A stretch of 14,161 nucleotides of DNA from an uncultured Peptococcaceae bacterium (GCA_902492275.1 CABUKW010000074.1:1-14161), one strand, 5' to 3'; positions 1-6,405 are shown, counted from the stretch's first letter. Numbers and translations are program-made. Notes: generated from the sequence alone by a model not told the origin.

Positions 1-5
1 AACAT

Positions 6-52
6 AAGAGCAGCCATGATAGTTACTAATCTGTGCTATCATGGCTGCTCTT
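6..52 (-). terminator. Hairpin, probable terminator after yajC
   Basis: A perfect 17-bp inverted repeat (6-22 paired with 36-52) encloses a 13-base loop. It lies 37 bases past the yajC stop codon. On the minus strand it is followed only by TTATG and the window edge, so the T-tract is weak. On the plus strand a run of seven T follows after an 8-base gap. Termination is therefore likely but may be bidirectional or only partial; if genes such as secD lie further left they could be partly read through. Confidence 0.6.
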
Positions 53-88
53 TCTGGGACTTTTTTTACAGCCCCTTTTTTGCCGTTT

Positions 89-466
89 TTAATTTCTTTT
101 TTTGGTTTCATCCAGTTGGATGCCGTCTTCCTCGTCGTCCTCGTAGTAAATGTCGTCGTCTTCTTCTGCTTCCTCTTCTTCGTCTTCAAAAGGATTTGGC
201 AAATCTTCTTCTGCATCTATGGTAGAAATAGAATTGCGCAGCATTTCGATGACGATACCGTCGGCGATTTCAATAAAAATTTTGTCGTCGGTAATGCGCT
301 GAATCACGCCGCAGATACCGCCGATGGTAACGATTTTGTCGCCCACCTTCAGGGAAGTTAACATTTCAGCCCGTTTTTTTGCCTGCTGCTGCTGTGGACG
401 AATCATGAAAAGCCAGATGATGGCCACCACAACTAATAAATACACCAAACCACTCATGGAGCCCAT
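89..466 (-). CDS. yajC: YajC, Sec translocase accessory subunit with acidic C-terminal tail
   Basis: Small single-pass membrane protein of the SecDF-YajC complex, which assists the SecYEG protein export channel. One hydrophobic helix (about residues 6-22) is followed by the characteristic RPQQQQAKKRAEM segment and then a small cytoplasmic domain with the conserved KVGDKIVTIGGICGVI stretch. The ATG at 466 is chosen because an AGGAGG (475-480) sits 8 bases before it; a GTG at 484 lies in frame but would contain that ribosome binding site. The length is 125 residues, somewhat longer than the usual 85-115, because of a tail in which 17 of residues 94-114 are Asp or Glu. It follows tgt by 63 bases, matching the common tgt-yajC-secD order. 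The family call is secure; the role of the tail is unknown. Confidence 0.93.
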   Translation of the reverse strand: MGSMSGLVYLLVVVAIIWLFMIRPQQQQAKKRAEMLTSLKVGDKIVTIGGICGVIQRITDDKIFIEIADGIVIEMLRNSISTIDAEEDLPNPFEDEEEEAEEDDDIYYEDDEEDGIQLDETKKRN

Positions 467-529
467 AGCTCCCACCTCCTTCACAATACCTTCTTTATCA
501 TAAATTCCTGCTTGAAAGGGGAAAGTCCT

Positions 530-1639
530 TTATTTTCCTGCTAAGTTTTTGTAAAAATCTTGGCGGAACTGCACCATGCGGTCTTCTAAGATAGCCTGAC
601 GCATTTCTTGCATGAGATTGGTCAGAAAATGGATGTTGTGCATGGTGGTCAACCGGATTCCCAGCACTTCGCCGCTCTTGATTAAATGACGGATGTACGC
701 TCTGCTGTAATTGCGGCAGGCATAGCACTGGCAGCCTTCTTCCATGGGCCGGAAATCATGGGCATATTCTGCGTTGCGGATAACCAGCTTGCCGTTTTTG
801 GTGAACACAGTACCGTTACGGGCAATGCGGGTGGCCAATACGCAGTCAAACATATCGACGCCGCGTATAACGCCTTCGATGAGGTTTTCCGGCGCGCCTA
901 CACCCATCAGGTAGCGGGGCTTGTGTTTGGGCATAAGGGGCGTAGTGTACTCCAACATTTCGTACATGGTTTCTGGTGGCTCGCCTACGCTCAAGCCGCC
1001 AATGCCGTAGCCGGGCAAGTCGATGGCGGTAATTTCCCGGGCGTTTTTTTCCCGCAAATCCCGATACATGCCGCCCTGGATAATGCCGAACAGCGCCTGG
1101 TCCTCCCGCTTATGGACGGCTTTGCAGCGTTCTAGCCAGCGCACGGTGCGGTCGGAGGAATGCTGCACATATTCATAGGTGGCGGGATAGGGATTGCATT
1201 CGTCAAAGGCCATGATGATGTCGGCGCCTAGGGCGTTTTCAATTTCCATCACCTTTTCCGGTGTGAATAGATGCTTGGAGCCGTCAATGTGGGAGCGAAA
1301 TTCTACGCCCTCTTCTTTAATTTTGCGCAAATCGCCCAGGCTGAACACTTGAAAACCGCCGCTGTCGGTTAAAATGGGCCTGTCCCAATTCATAAATTGA
1401 TGCAGGCCGCCGGCTTCCTGCACCAGTTCATGGCCGGGCCGCAGATAGAGATGATAGGTGTTGCTCAAAATAATTTGGGCGTTGCAGGCTTTTAGTTCTT
1501 CGGGCGTCATGGTTTTGACGGTAGCCTGGGTGCCTACTGGCATAAACACCGGCGTCCGGATATCGCCATGGGGCGTGTGGAAAATACCGGCTCGGGCGCC
1601 GGTTTCTTTACATTCTTTGATAAGTTCAAATTCAAACAA
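530..1639 (-). CDS. tgt: Queuine/preQ1 tRNA-guanine transglycosylase
   Basis: Exchanges guanine for preQ1 at the wobble position of GUN-anticodon tRNAs, a step in queuosine synthesis in the cytoplasm. Visible landmarks are the TPVFMPVGTQATVK start of the barrel, TDSGGFQVFS with Asp92, GVDMFDCVLATR with Asp265 as the likely covalent nucleophile, and the zinc site Cys303-x-Cys305-x2-Cys308 with His334. I choose the TTG at 1639 as start: AGGAGG (1647-1652) is 7 bases upstream, and translation from there gives an N-terminus beginning FEFELIKECKETGARAG, typical of the family, with 369 residues. An ATG at 1684 would add 15 unconserved residues containing the ribosome binding site. The gene opens a transcript with yajC; queA, often adjacent, is not beside it here. 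All catalytic and metal residues are present. Confidence 0.97.
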   Translation of the reverse strand: MFEFELIKECKETGARAGIFHTPHGDIRTPVFMPVGTQATVKTMTPEELKACNAQIILSNTYHLYLRPGHELVQEAGGLHQFMNWDRPILTDSGGFQVFSLGDLRKIKEEGVEFRSHIDGSKHLFTPEKVMEIENALGADIIMAFDECNPYPATYEYVQHSSDRTVRWLERCKAVHKREDQALFGIIQGGMYRDLREKNAREITAIDLPGYGIGGLSVGEPPETMYEMLEYTTPLMPKHKPRYLMGVGAPENLIEGVIRGVDMFDCVLATRIARNGTVFTKNGKLVIRNAEYAHDFRPMEEGCQCYACRNYSRAYIRHLIKSGEVLGIRLTTMHNIHFLTNLMQEMRQAILEDRMVQFRQDFYKNLAGK

Positions 1640-1692
1640 AATAGTGCCTCCTATAATTCCATGGTTGTTGCTAAACATTTTCATTGTACATC

Positions 1693-1721
1693 ATTTTCCT
1701 GGAAAACGCTGCGCTTGTCAA
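1693..1721 (-). promoter_or_regulatory. Promoter for tgt-yajC
   Basis: On the minus strand TTGACA (1716-1721) is followed by a 17-base spacer and GAAAAT (1693-1698). The -35 is perfect and the -10 matches 4 of 6 sigma-A positions. The expected start site is near 1686, giving a leader of about 45 bases before the TTG start of tgt. No alternative of similar quality was seen between tgt and the mod operon terminator. Confidence 0.5.
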
Positions 1722-1745
1722 GATATAATATAAAAATCGGTGCAG

Positions 1746-1783
1746 AAAAAAAATCCTTTCTTTGGACAGAAGAAAGGATTTTT
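1746..1783 (-). terminator. Rho-independent terminator of the modABC operon
   Basis: A 13-bp perfect stem (1749-1761 with 1771-1783) encloses a 9-base loop and is followed on the minus strand by eight T (1746-1753). It lies about 80 bases beyond the modC stop. The stem is AT-rich at its base, so some termination in the plus direction is also possible. The stretch between it and modC (1784-1862) holds no gene or other signal I can support. Confidence 0.85.
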
Positions 1784-1862
1784 ACCATTGTCAAATTCAA
1801 GAAGAAACGGATAGCTTGCACACCATTTTGATATTTGACAAAGGGGAGCAAAGGAATATTTG

Positions 1863-2543
1863 TTAGGTGATTTGTTCTTGCGCATGGCCCTGCTCTAAGT
1901 AGAGGCGGTAATCGGCAAATAAATCGCCTTCTCTGGGATCATGGCTGATTAGGATAATGGGAATTTGAAAGTGATGCTTCAAGTCTAAAAATTCCTGATA
2001 AACGATTTCTTTGGTTTTGACGTCTAAAGCGGAAAAGGGCTCGTCTAATAACAGAAGCTCCGGCTTGGTGACAATGGCCCGCGCCAAGGCGGTGCGCTGC
2101 TTTTCGCCGCCGGAAATATGAACGGGATATTTTTTGCGCAAATGACTGATTCGGAAGGTATCCAGAATATATTCCATATATTGCAGCATTTGCTGCCGCT
2201 GGACGGTATCCCGATAGGCCGCCTGATTTCTCAGGCCGTAGAGAATGTTTTTTTCCACCGTCATGTTGGGAAACAGGGCATAGTTTTGGAATACATAGCC
2301 GATATTTCGCTTTTGTACGGCGATATTGATGTTCTGAGCGCTGTCAAATAACACCCGCTGGCCTACCTGTATCCGACCGGCGTCGGGCTTGAGCAAGCCA
2401 GACAGACAGTTTAAAATAGTGCTTTTGCCAGAACCCGACTCACCCTGCACCACCAAAACGCCGCCGGGAAACTGACAGGCGATATCCAGTTGGAATTGGT
2501 CCAGCTTTTTTTGTAAGGAAAATGAAACGGCCACCGGTATCAC
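1863..2543 (-). CDS. modC: Molybdate ABC transporter ATP-binding protein, short form without TOBE domain
   Basis: ATPase that powers molybdate (possibly tungstate) uptake through ModB at the cytoplasmic face of the membrane. Complete ABC core: Walker A GESGSGKST (34-42), Q-loop YVFQNYALFPNMTV, signature ISGGEKQR near residue 143 (Ile in place of the usual Leu), Walker B LLLLDEPFSALD near 162, and switch histidine in ISHD. At 226 residues it stops after the nucleotide-binding domain; classical ModC is about 350 and carries a C-terminal TOBE/Mop molybdate-binding region, absent here. The GTG at 2543 directly abuts the modB TAG, consistent with translational coupling. A second GTG three codons later, with AGGTGA 5 bases before it, is an alternative start. 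Assignment to molybdate rests on linkage with modA, modB and the Mop-domain regulator. Confidence 0.92.
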   Translation of the reverse strand: MIPVAVSFSLQKKLDQFQLDIACQFPGGVLVVQGESGSGKSTILNCLSGLLKPDAGRIQVGQRVLFDSAQNINIAVQKRNIGYVFQNYALFPNMTVEKNILYGLRNQAAYRDTVQRQQMLQYMEYILDTFRISHLRKKYPVHISGGEKQRTALARAIVTKPELLLLDEPFSALDVKTKEIVYQEFLDLKHHFQIPIILISHDPREGDLFADYRLYLEQGHAQEQIT

Positions 2544-3209
2544 CTACTTTCCCAGATAATTGTGTTTTTCCAGCCATTGGTTCAGGCTTAAAATCAACAC
2601 AAAGCTGAATACAGTCATAATCAGCACCAGCACATTGGCTTCTGCGCTATTGCCGTTTTCCACCGCGTAATAGATGGCGGTGGGCATGGTTTGAGTTTTA
2701 CCGGGAATGTTGCCGGCCACCATCAGGGTGGCGCCAAATTCGCCGATTGCCCGGCAGAAGGCCAACACAATGCCGCTGATAATACCGGGCCAAGCCAGCG
2801 GAAAGGTAATGGTCCAGAAGATTTTGCTCTCGCTGCTGCCCAAGGTACGGGCAGCCCGCTCATAGGCTGGATCTACGTTGAGAAAGGCGGCTTTTACGTT
2901 TTGATACATCAAAGGCAGCGACACCACCGAAGCGGCAATGACTGCGGCATACCAGGTAAAAATAATTTTGAACCCGAAGGTTTGAATGAGTATGCTGCCG
3001 ATGGCGCCCCGTTTACCCAATAGAATCAGCAAAAAGTAACCGGTTACGGAGGGCGGCAAAATCATGGGCAGGGTAATGAGCGTTTCCCAGAAGTTTTTGC
3101 CGGGAACATTTTTTTTGTTTAATATGTAAGCCAAAAAAACGCCCAGAAAGAAGGAAAACACTGTGGCAATGGATGCTATACGCAACGATAATAAAATTGG
3201 TTCTAGCAT
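2544..3209 (-). CDS. modB: Molybdate ABC transporter permease
   Basis: Membrane channel subunit of the molybdate importer. The 221 residues hold about five to six hydrophobic helices and are of normal length for ModB. The segment ITLPMILPPSVTGYFLL is typical of the family, and the cytoplasmic EAA loop that contacts the ATPase is seen as ERAARTLGSSESKIFWTITF followed by PLAWPG. The later GEFGATLMVAGNIPGKTQTM stretch is also conserved in ModB/CysT-type permeases. The ATG at 3209 has AGGAGG (3218-3223) 8 bases upstream. It lies 87 bases after modA and ends exactly where modC begins, so the three genes form one operon. A related sulfate or tungstate permease is less likely given the neighbours. 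Confidence 0.95.
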   Translation of the reverse strand: MLEPILLSLRIASIATVFSFFLGVFLAYILNKKNVPGKNFWETLITLPMILPPSVTGYFLLILLGKRGAIGSILIQTFGFKIIFTWYAAVIAASVVSLPLMYQNVKAAFLNVDPAYERAARTLGSSESKIFWTITFPLAWPGIISGIVLAFCRAIGEFGATLMVAGNIPGKTQTMPTAIYYAVENGNSAEANVLVLIMTVFSFVLILSLNQWLEKHNYLGK

Positions 3210-3296
3210 CGCACCTTCCTCCTTTCTGGCCTTTTGGTAGTTTTAATTTGATATGTTTGGTAAAGCGGTACTGTCGTGTCTGTGATAAGCTGGCTT

Positions 3297-4094
3297 TTAC
3301 AGTACGGTAAAACCGTATTTTTCAAAAATTTCTTTGGCCTGGTCGCTGCCTAAGAACGCAAAGAAATCAGCGGCAGCTTCTGGCTGTGGCGCTTCGGCCA
3401 TGATGGCTGCCGGATAATGGACAGCGGTATAGCTGCCTTCCGGTGCGTTGCCGATAATTTTGCCGTTTTCCAACAGCAGAGCGTCGGTGCGGTATACGAA
3501 GCCCACATCAGCGTCACCGCCGTCTACATACTGCAGAACGGAGCGCACGTTTTTGGCGTAAACCAGTTTCGGCTGAATAGCTACCCACATCCCCAGATTT
3601 TCAAACATTTCCTGGGCATATTCGCCGGCTGGTACGTCGGAAGGTTCGCCAATGGCAATCAGTTCTACTTCGTCGCCCAATAAGGATTGCACGTCGGCAA
3701 TTTGTTCTGCTTTTTCGGCAGAAGCAATTAAGGTTAAGTCGTTACCCAGCAAATCTTTTCTGGTTTCGGTGTTGACTGCGCCGCCTTCTTCTAAGGCGTC
3801 CATATTGCTCTGATTGGCAGAAATGAAGATATCGCAGTCAGCGCCTTCTTCAATCTGTTTTTTCAAGGTGCCAGAGGCTTCGTAAACAGCTACTACGGTA
3901 TTATTGCTGTCGGCCTGATACAGTGCAATCAATTCATCTAAACAATCGGTCAGGCTGGCAGCCGCAAATACATGCACTTCTGCGCCTGGCTGTTCTGCTT
4001 GCTGCTGGCTGTTGTCGCTGCCGCCGCTGCAGGCGGTCAGCAACAGGCCGCAAAGCAAGCCGATGGTGAATAAGAACCCTACTTTTCTTTTCAT
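3297..4094 (-). CDS. modA: Molybdate-binding lipoprotein
   Basis: Extracytoplasmic substrate-binding protein that hands molybdate to ModBC. The N-terminus is a lipoprotein signal: KRK, a hydrophobic stretch, then the lipobox LTAC with Cys22 as the lipidated residue, followed by a flexible Ser/Gly/Gln linker. The binding protein begins at VHVFAAASLTDCLDEL; Ser47 and Ser74 (in EASGTLKKQI) sit at the positions of the oxyanion-contacting serines of ModA. Further family segments are DIFISANQSNMDAL, GEPSDVPAGEYAQEM and DADVGFVYRTDALL, with the Tyr that closes the site. The ATG at 4094 has AGGGGGA (4101-4107) 6 bases before it. First gene of modABC. Tungstate specificity cannot be excluded from sequence alone. 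Confidence 0.96.
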   Translation of the reverse strand: MKRKVGFLFTIGLLCGLLLTACSGGSDNSQQQAEQPGAEVHVFAAASLTDCLDELIALYQADSNNTVVAVYEASGTLKKQIEEGADCDIFISANQSNMDALEEGGAVNTETRKDLLGNDLTLIASAEKAEQIADVQSLLGDEVELIAIGEPSDVPAGEYAQEMFENLGMWVAIQPKLVYAKNVRSVLQYVDGGDADVGFVYRTDALLLENGKIIGNAPEGSYTAVHYPAAIMAEAPQPEAAADFFAFLGSDQAKEIFEKYGFTVL

Positions 4095-4126
4095 GTAAAA
4101 TCCCCCTGTCTTGTTTTAAACCAAAT

Positions 4127-4146
4127 TAAAACTAACTAAAACTAAC
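4127..4146 (-). repeat. Two tandem 10-bp repeats at the modABC transcription start
   Basis: TAAAACTAAC occurs twice in tandem (4127-4136 and 4137-4146); on the minus strand this reads GTTAGTTTTA twice. The predicted modA start site is near 4148, so the repeats begin at about +2 of the transcript. A 10-bp period puts both copies on the same face of the helix, which suits a protein-binding site, but simple AT-rich repetition is also possible. Confidence 0.45.
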
Positions 4147-4152
4147 AGTATT

Positions 4153-4166
4153 ATCAGTATACTGAT
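4153..4166. promoter_or_regulatory. Perfect 14-bp palindrome over the modA -10, candidate operator
   Basis: ATCAGTATACTGAT is a perfect palindrome and contains the modA -10 hexamer (4156-4161). A repressor bound here would block RNA polymerase directly. The obvious candidate is the divergently encoded HTH-Mop regulator. The sequence is not recognisably the classical ModE box. Binding is inferred only from position and symmetry. Confidence 0.55.
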
Positions 4167-4184
4167 GTTTTCCGCTTCTGTCAA
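4156..4184 (-). promoter_or_regulatory. Promoter of modABC
   Basis: On the minus strand TTGACA (4179-4184), a 17-base spacer and TATACT (4156-4161) form a near-consensus sigma-A promoter. The predicted start near 4148 leaves a leader of about 54 bases to the modA ATG. Such a strong promoter implies negative control, in agreement with the palindrome covering its -10. Confidence 0.8.
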
Positions 4185-4202
4185 GATATTTTCAATTTGA
4201 AC

Positions 4203-4232
4203 TTGTCAGCGGTCCCCCATTTCGACTATAAT
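4203..4232 (+). promoter_or_regulatory. Promoter of the Mop-domain regulator gene
   Basis: TTGTCA (4203-4208), an 18-base spacer and a perfect TATAAT (4227-4232) face right. The predicted start is near 4239, giving a leader of about 59 bases. The -35 of this promoter and the -35 of modA are only about 18 bases apart, back to back, so one regulator could affect both. Confidence 0.7.
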
Positions 4233-4250
4233 AGAAAGGAACAGAGAGAA

Positions 4251-4277
4251 GCCGCAAGGCAAGGTTCTGCCAGCGGC
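4251..4277 (+). promoter_or_regulatory. Short hairpin in the leader of the regulator gene
   Basis: GCCGC (4251-4255) pairs with GCGGC (4273-4277) and GGCA (4258-4261) pairs with TGCC (4268-4271) around a 6-base loop, with a small internal loop. It starts about 12 bases into the predicted transcript and ends 8 bases before the AGGTGAT ribosome binding site. No T-run follows, so it is not a terminator. It may stabilise the transcript or affect initiation. Confidence 0.4.
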
Positions 4278-4297
4278 AAACATGAGGTGATAGACTG

Positions 4298-4831
4298 ATG
4301 GCCGAAGAATTTTATACACCAGAAGAAGTAGCTGCAATTTTAAAGCTATCCAAATATACGATTTACGAGATGATTAAACGGGGCGATTTGGAAGCCCATC
4401 GGGTGGGCCGCGGTTTGCGGGTCAGCGCCGCCCAGTTGGAACAATATCTGCATCAGAGCAAAACCGACGATAATATTTTTGACGCCCAGTTGCTGCAAAC
4501 CGACCAAGGCACCTACGCCAAGCTGCTGCACAGCAAAGGCGACGTGCTTTTTCATGTGTCCACCAACCTGACCGGCTTGGTGCGGGTTAGCATTGAACCG
4601 GAAAATATCATCATCAGCCATACCAAACTGGTGTGCAGCGCCCGCAATGTCCACAAGGGCGTTGTTACCTCCATAGAGCAGCAGGGCAACCGCTGTCTAC
4701 TGACACTGGAAATTGGGGTGCCCTTAAAGGTGGCGCTGACGCCCTACTCGGTACAGGAAATGGAGCTGAAGCCTGGCGACACGCTCTATGCCATTTTCAA
4801 GTCTATGTCGGTCAAGGTGACGGTCCGCTGA
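4298..4831 (+). CDS. Molybdate-responsive regulator: excisionase-type HTH fused to a TOBE/Mop domain
   Basis: Probable one-component repressor of modABC. Residues 5-51 form an excisionase/MerR-like helix-turn-helix (FYTPEEVAAILKLSKYTIYE, then RVGRGLRVSAAQLEQYL). Residues about 55-113 are a linker with VRVSIEPENIIIS, a strand pattern seen ahead of molybdate-binding domains. Residues 114-177 are a TOBE/Mop domain: SARNVHKGVVTSI at its start and KPGDTLYAIFKSMSVKV at its end, the canonical oxyanion-binding fold. The ATG has AGGTGAT 7 bases upstream. It differs from ModE of proteobacteria, which uses a winged-helix LysR-like domain and two Mop copies. The single Mop copy implies oligomerisation to form the binding pocket. 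Divergent placement beside modABC supports the role; repressor rather than activator is inferred from the palindrome over the modA -10. Confidence 0.85.
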   Translation: MAEEFYTPEEVAAILKLSKYTIYEMIKRGDLEAHRVGRGLRVSAAQLEQYLHQSKTDDNIFDAQLLQTDQGTYAKLLHSKGDVLFHVSTNLTGLVRVSIEPENIIISHTKLVCSARNVHKGVVTSIEQQGNRCLLTLEIGVPLKVALTPYSVQEMELKPGDTLYAIFKSMSVKVTVR

Positions 4832-4885
4832 AGCCCAGACTGACACTGCATCAACTGCAAACACAAGCGATCTGGTATTCATTCC

Positions 4886-4924
4886 AAAAGAGGCCGTTGC
4901 ATACGCTGCAACAGCCTCTTTTTT
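4886..4924 (+). terminator. Terminator of the Mop-domain regulator gene
   Basis: A long stem (4886-4894 with 4914-4922, one mismatch, then 4896-4901 with 4907-4912) closes a 5-base loop and ends in six T (4919-4924). It separates the rightward regulator gene from the leftward permease gene that ends at 4966. In the opposite direction only four T follow, so it may stop the permease transcript as well. Confidence 0.9.
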
Positions 4925-4965
4925 GGTTTCTGTCCTTTTTCATGTGATTGACCTGATAGATAGTC

Positions 4966-5877
4966 CTATTGAAAGAATATCATCACAATATTCATAGCGA
5001 TTAGGCTAATGGGCACTGTAATGGAACTTAGTGCGCCGTACACCGAGGGCTTGCAGCCGCACTTGCTGCAAAAATTAGGCGTCAGGCTGGGAATGGGCGC
5101 AAACAAGATTAAATAGAGCACCATCTTTTCCAGTTGAGACAGCGGCAGGCAAAACCAGGCAAAGGTAGCGATGGCAAAGGCGCCTACCAGCCGAATGGCC
5201 AGAATTTCCAGAATGTTGCTCAAATCGTGGCGGTCTATATCCACATCGAAGGTAATTCCCAGCATAATCATGGTTAAAATAACGGTGGGCGCACCAATCA
5301 TACCGGCAACCTCGTAAACCGGCGCGGGAAACCGCACATGCAGCAGCGACAGCACCACCATAATCAAATAGGTGTCAAAGGGCACCGAGGAAAAAAGCCG
5401 GCGGAAAAACAGGGACCAACGCATCCCCCGTTCTTTGTCGGTATAATTGGCCGCCAGCGCATAGGTGCCGCCAGCCGACATGATGGAGTTGCCGATATCG
5501 TACATACTGGTGGCAATGACAGCTGCCGGCGGAAACAAGGTGGCAATAATGGGGATGGCAAAGGCGCCGATGTTATGACCAGAGCAGTTCAGCATATACA
5601 GCGCCTTTTCTGTGCCGCTTTTATGACGGGCAAAGAATAAGCCCGTATAGCAAAGAATGAAATTGACGGCAATGCCCAGCACAAACATCAAAATCAGCGT
5701 AGGCGCCGGCTCAAAATCTTCAAAAAAGCTGATAAACAGGCAGGGCATGGTGATATAAAGCATGACTTTGCTCAAAACAAAGCGGTCCTCCACCCGAAAC
5801 AGTCCCACTTTTTTGCCGCCGAAGCCCAGCCCAATCAATAACAAAAAACCTGCCGATTTGGCTAATAATTCTTCCAT
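4966..5877 (-). CDS. Auxin efflux carrier (AEC) family transporter
   Basis: Integral membrane permease of the AEC/BART superfamily; bacterial members export or exchange small carboxylates such as malate, malonate or lactate. The 303 residues match the usual length and show about ten hydrophobic helices in two five-helix halves. The first half holds the unwound-helix region LNCSGHNIGAFAIPII, typical of the family; the second contains PTVILTMIMLGITFDVD. Near the C-terminus is Cys270-x2-Cys273-x-Cys275 in a loop, unusual for this family. The ATG at 5877 has AGAGGA 8 bases upstream. It lies after the thioredoxin terminator and has no clear promoter of its own that I could recognise. Substrate cannot be told from sequence, and linkage to its neighbours looks incidental. 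Confidence 0.88.
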   Translation of the reverse strand: MEELLAKSAGFLLLIGLGFGGKKVGLFRVEDRFVLSKVMLYITMPCLFISFFEDFEPAPTLILMFVLGIAVNFILCYTGLFFARHKSGTEKALYMLNCSGHNIGAFAIPIIATLFPPAAVIATSMYDIGNSIMSAGGTYALAANYTDKERGMRWSLFFRRLFSSVPFDTYLIMVVLSLLHVRFPAPVYEVAGMIGAPTVILTMIMLGITFDVDIDRHDLSNILEILAIRLVGAFAIATFAWFCLPLSQLEKMVLYLILFAPIPSLTPNFCSKCGCKPSVYGALSSITVPISLIAMNIVMIFFQ

Positions 5878-5957
5878 TGCAAAAATCCTCTTTCACGAAA
5901 AATCCTGTTGTCAAAAAATTCTGCATCCGCTTTCAGCACCGCAGAGGTCTTAGCAAG

Positions 5958-5980
5958 AAAAAACGGACCGCAAGGGTCCG
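5958..5980 (-). terminator. Terminator of trxA
   Basis: A 6-bp GC-rich stem (5964-5969 with 5975-5980) and a 5-base loop are followed on the minus strand by six T (5958-5963). It lies 20 bases past the trxA stop, making trxA a probable single-gene transcript. Confidence 0.85.
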
Positions 5981-6000
5981 CATTTGCATAGGCGATAGCC

Positions 6001-6324
6001 TTAGGCTTCCAATAATTTGGCGATTTCTGCTTTCGGACGGAAGCCGACAATTCTGTTTGCTTCCTGACCGCCTTTGAACACAATCAGCGTTGGAATACTC
6101 ATAACGCCGTAAGACTGGGCAATTCTGCCGCAATCGTCTACATTCAGTTTGCAGACTTTTGCTTTGCCGGCATAATCGTCAGCCAATTCGTCAATCAGCG
6201 GCGCAATCATTTTGCAAGGACCGCACCAAGCAGCCCAGAAGTCTACCAGCACCGGTTTGTCAGACTGCAACACTTCTGCCCGGAAATTGTCTTCCGTCAA
6301 CATCACGATATTTGCACTTGCCAT
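6001..6324 (-). CDS. trxA: Thioredoxin
   Basis: Cytoplasmic disulfide reductase of normal length (107 residues). The active site WCGPC is at residues 33-37 (Cys34 and Cys37), inside the typical FWAAWCGPCKMIAPLIDELA stretch; the cis-proline is Pro78 in SIPTLIVF, and the C-terminal GF motif (normally GxxxKxxL) is present. Two further cysteines, Cys58 and Cys65 in VCKLNVDDCGRIA, are not part of the standard fold's active site. The ATG at 6324 has AGGAGG 8 bases before it. Own promoter and terminator bracket the gene; no thioredoxin reductase is adjacent. It follows the LysR gene by 84 bases. Confidence 0.97.
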   Translation of the reverse strand: MASANIVMLTEDNFRAEVLQSDKPVLVDFWAAWCGPCKMIAPLIDELADDYAGKAKVCKLNVDDCGRIAQSYGVMSIPTLIVFKGGQEANRIVGFRPKAEIAKLLEA

Positions 6325-6376
6325 AATAAAAACCTCCTATGATTATAAATCGCTTTATAAAAATCAATATGCATAT

Positions 6377-6405
6377 AGTTTACAAAATCCTGACGTAAAA
6401 GTCAA
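6377..6405 (-). promoter_or_regulatory. Promoter of trxA
   Basis: On the minus strand TTGACT (6400-6405), a 17-base spacer and TAAACT (6377-6382). The -35 matches 5 of 6 and the -10 matches 4 of 6. The -35 lies just 3 bases after the stop codon of the LysR gene. The predicted leader is about 45 bases. Confidence 0.65.

Noticed and set aside
467..484. GTG start for yajC at 484
   Set aside because: It would place the AGGAGG ribosome binding site inside the coding region; the ATG at 466 is correctly spaced.
686..1135. 149-codon open frame on the plus strand opposite tgt
   Set aside because: Antisense shadow of a highly conserved gene; no ribosome binding site or recognisable motif.
1640..1684. 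ATG start for tgt at 1684
   Set aside because: It has no ribosome binding site and adds unconserved residues; the TTG at 1639 has AGGAGG at 7 bases and a family-typical N-terminus.
3264..3306. Seven-bp inverted repeat between modA and modB (GTACTGT and ACAGTAC)
   Set aside because: The loop is long, it overlaps the end of modA, and no T-run follows, so neither a terminator nor a clear regulatory site is supported.
4239..4297. Molybdenum cofactor riboswitch
   Set aside because: The leader is too short and lacks the multi-stem architecture; only a simple hairpin is present.
4298..4831. Phage excisionase and hence a mobile element
   Set aside because: The HTH is excisionase-like, but the protein continues into a TOBE/Mop domain and lies beside modABC; no integrase or attachment repeats were seen.
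6391..6404. TGAC-N6-GTCA inverted repeat near the trxA -35
   Set aside because: Only four base pairs of symmetry, easily due to chance; not enough to call an operator.
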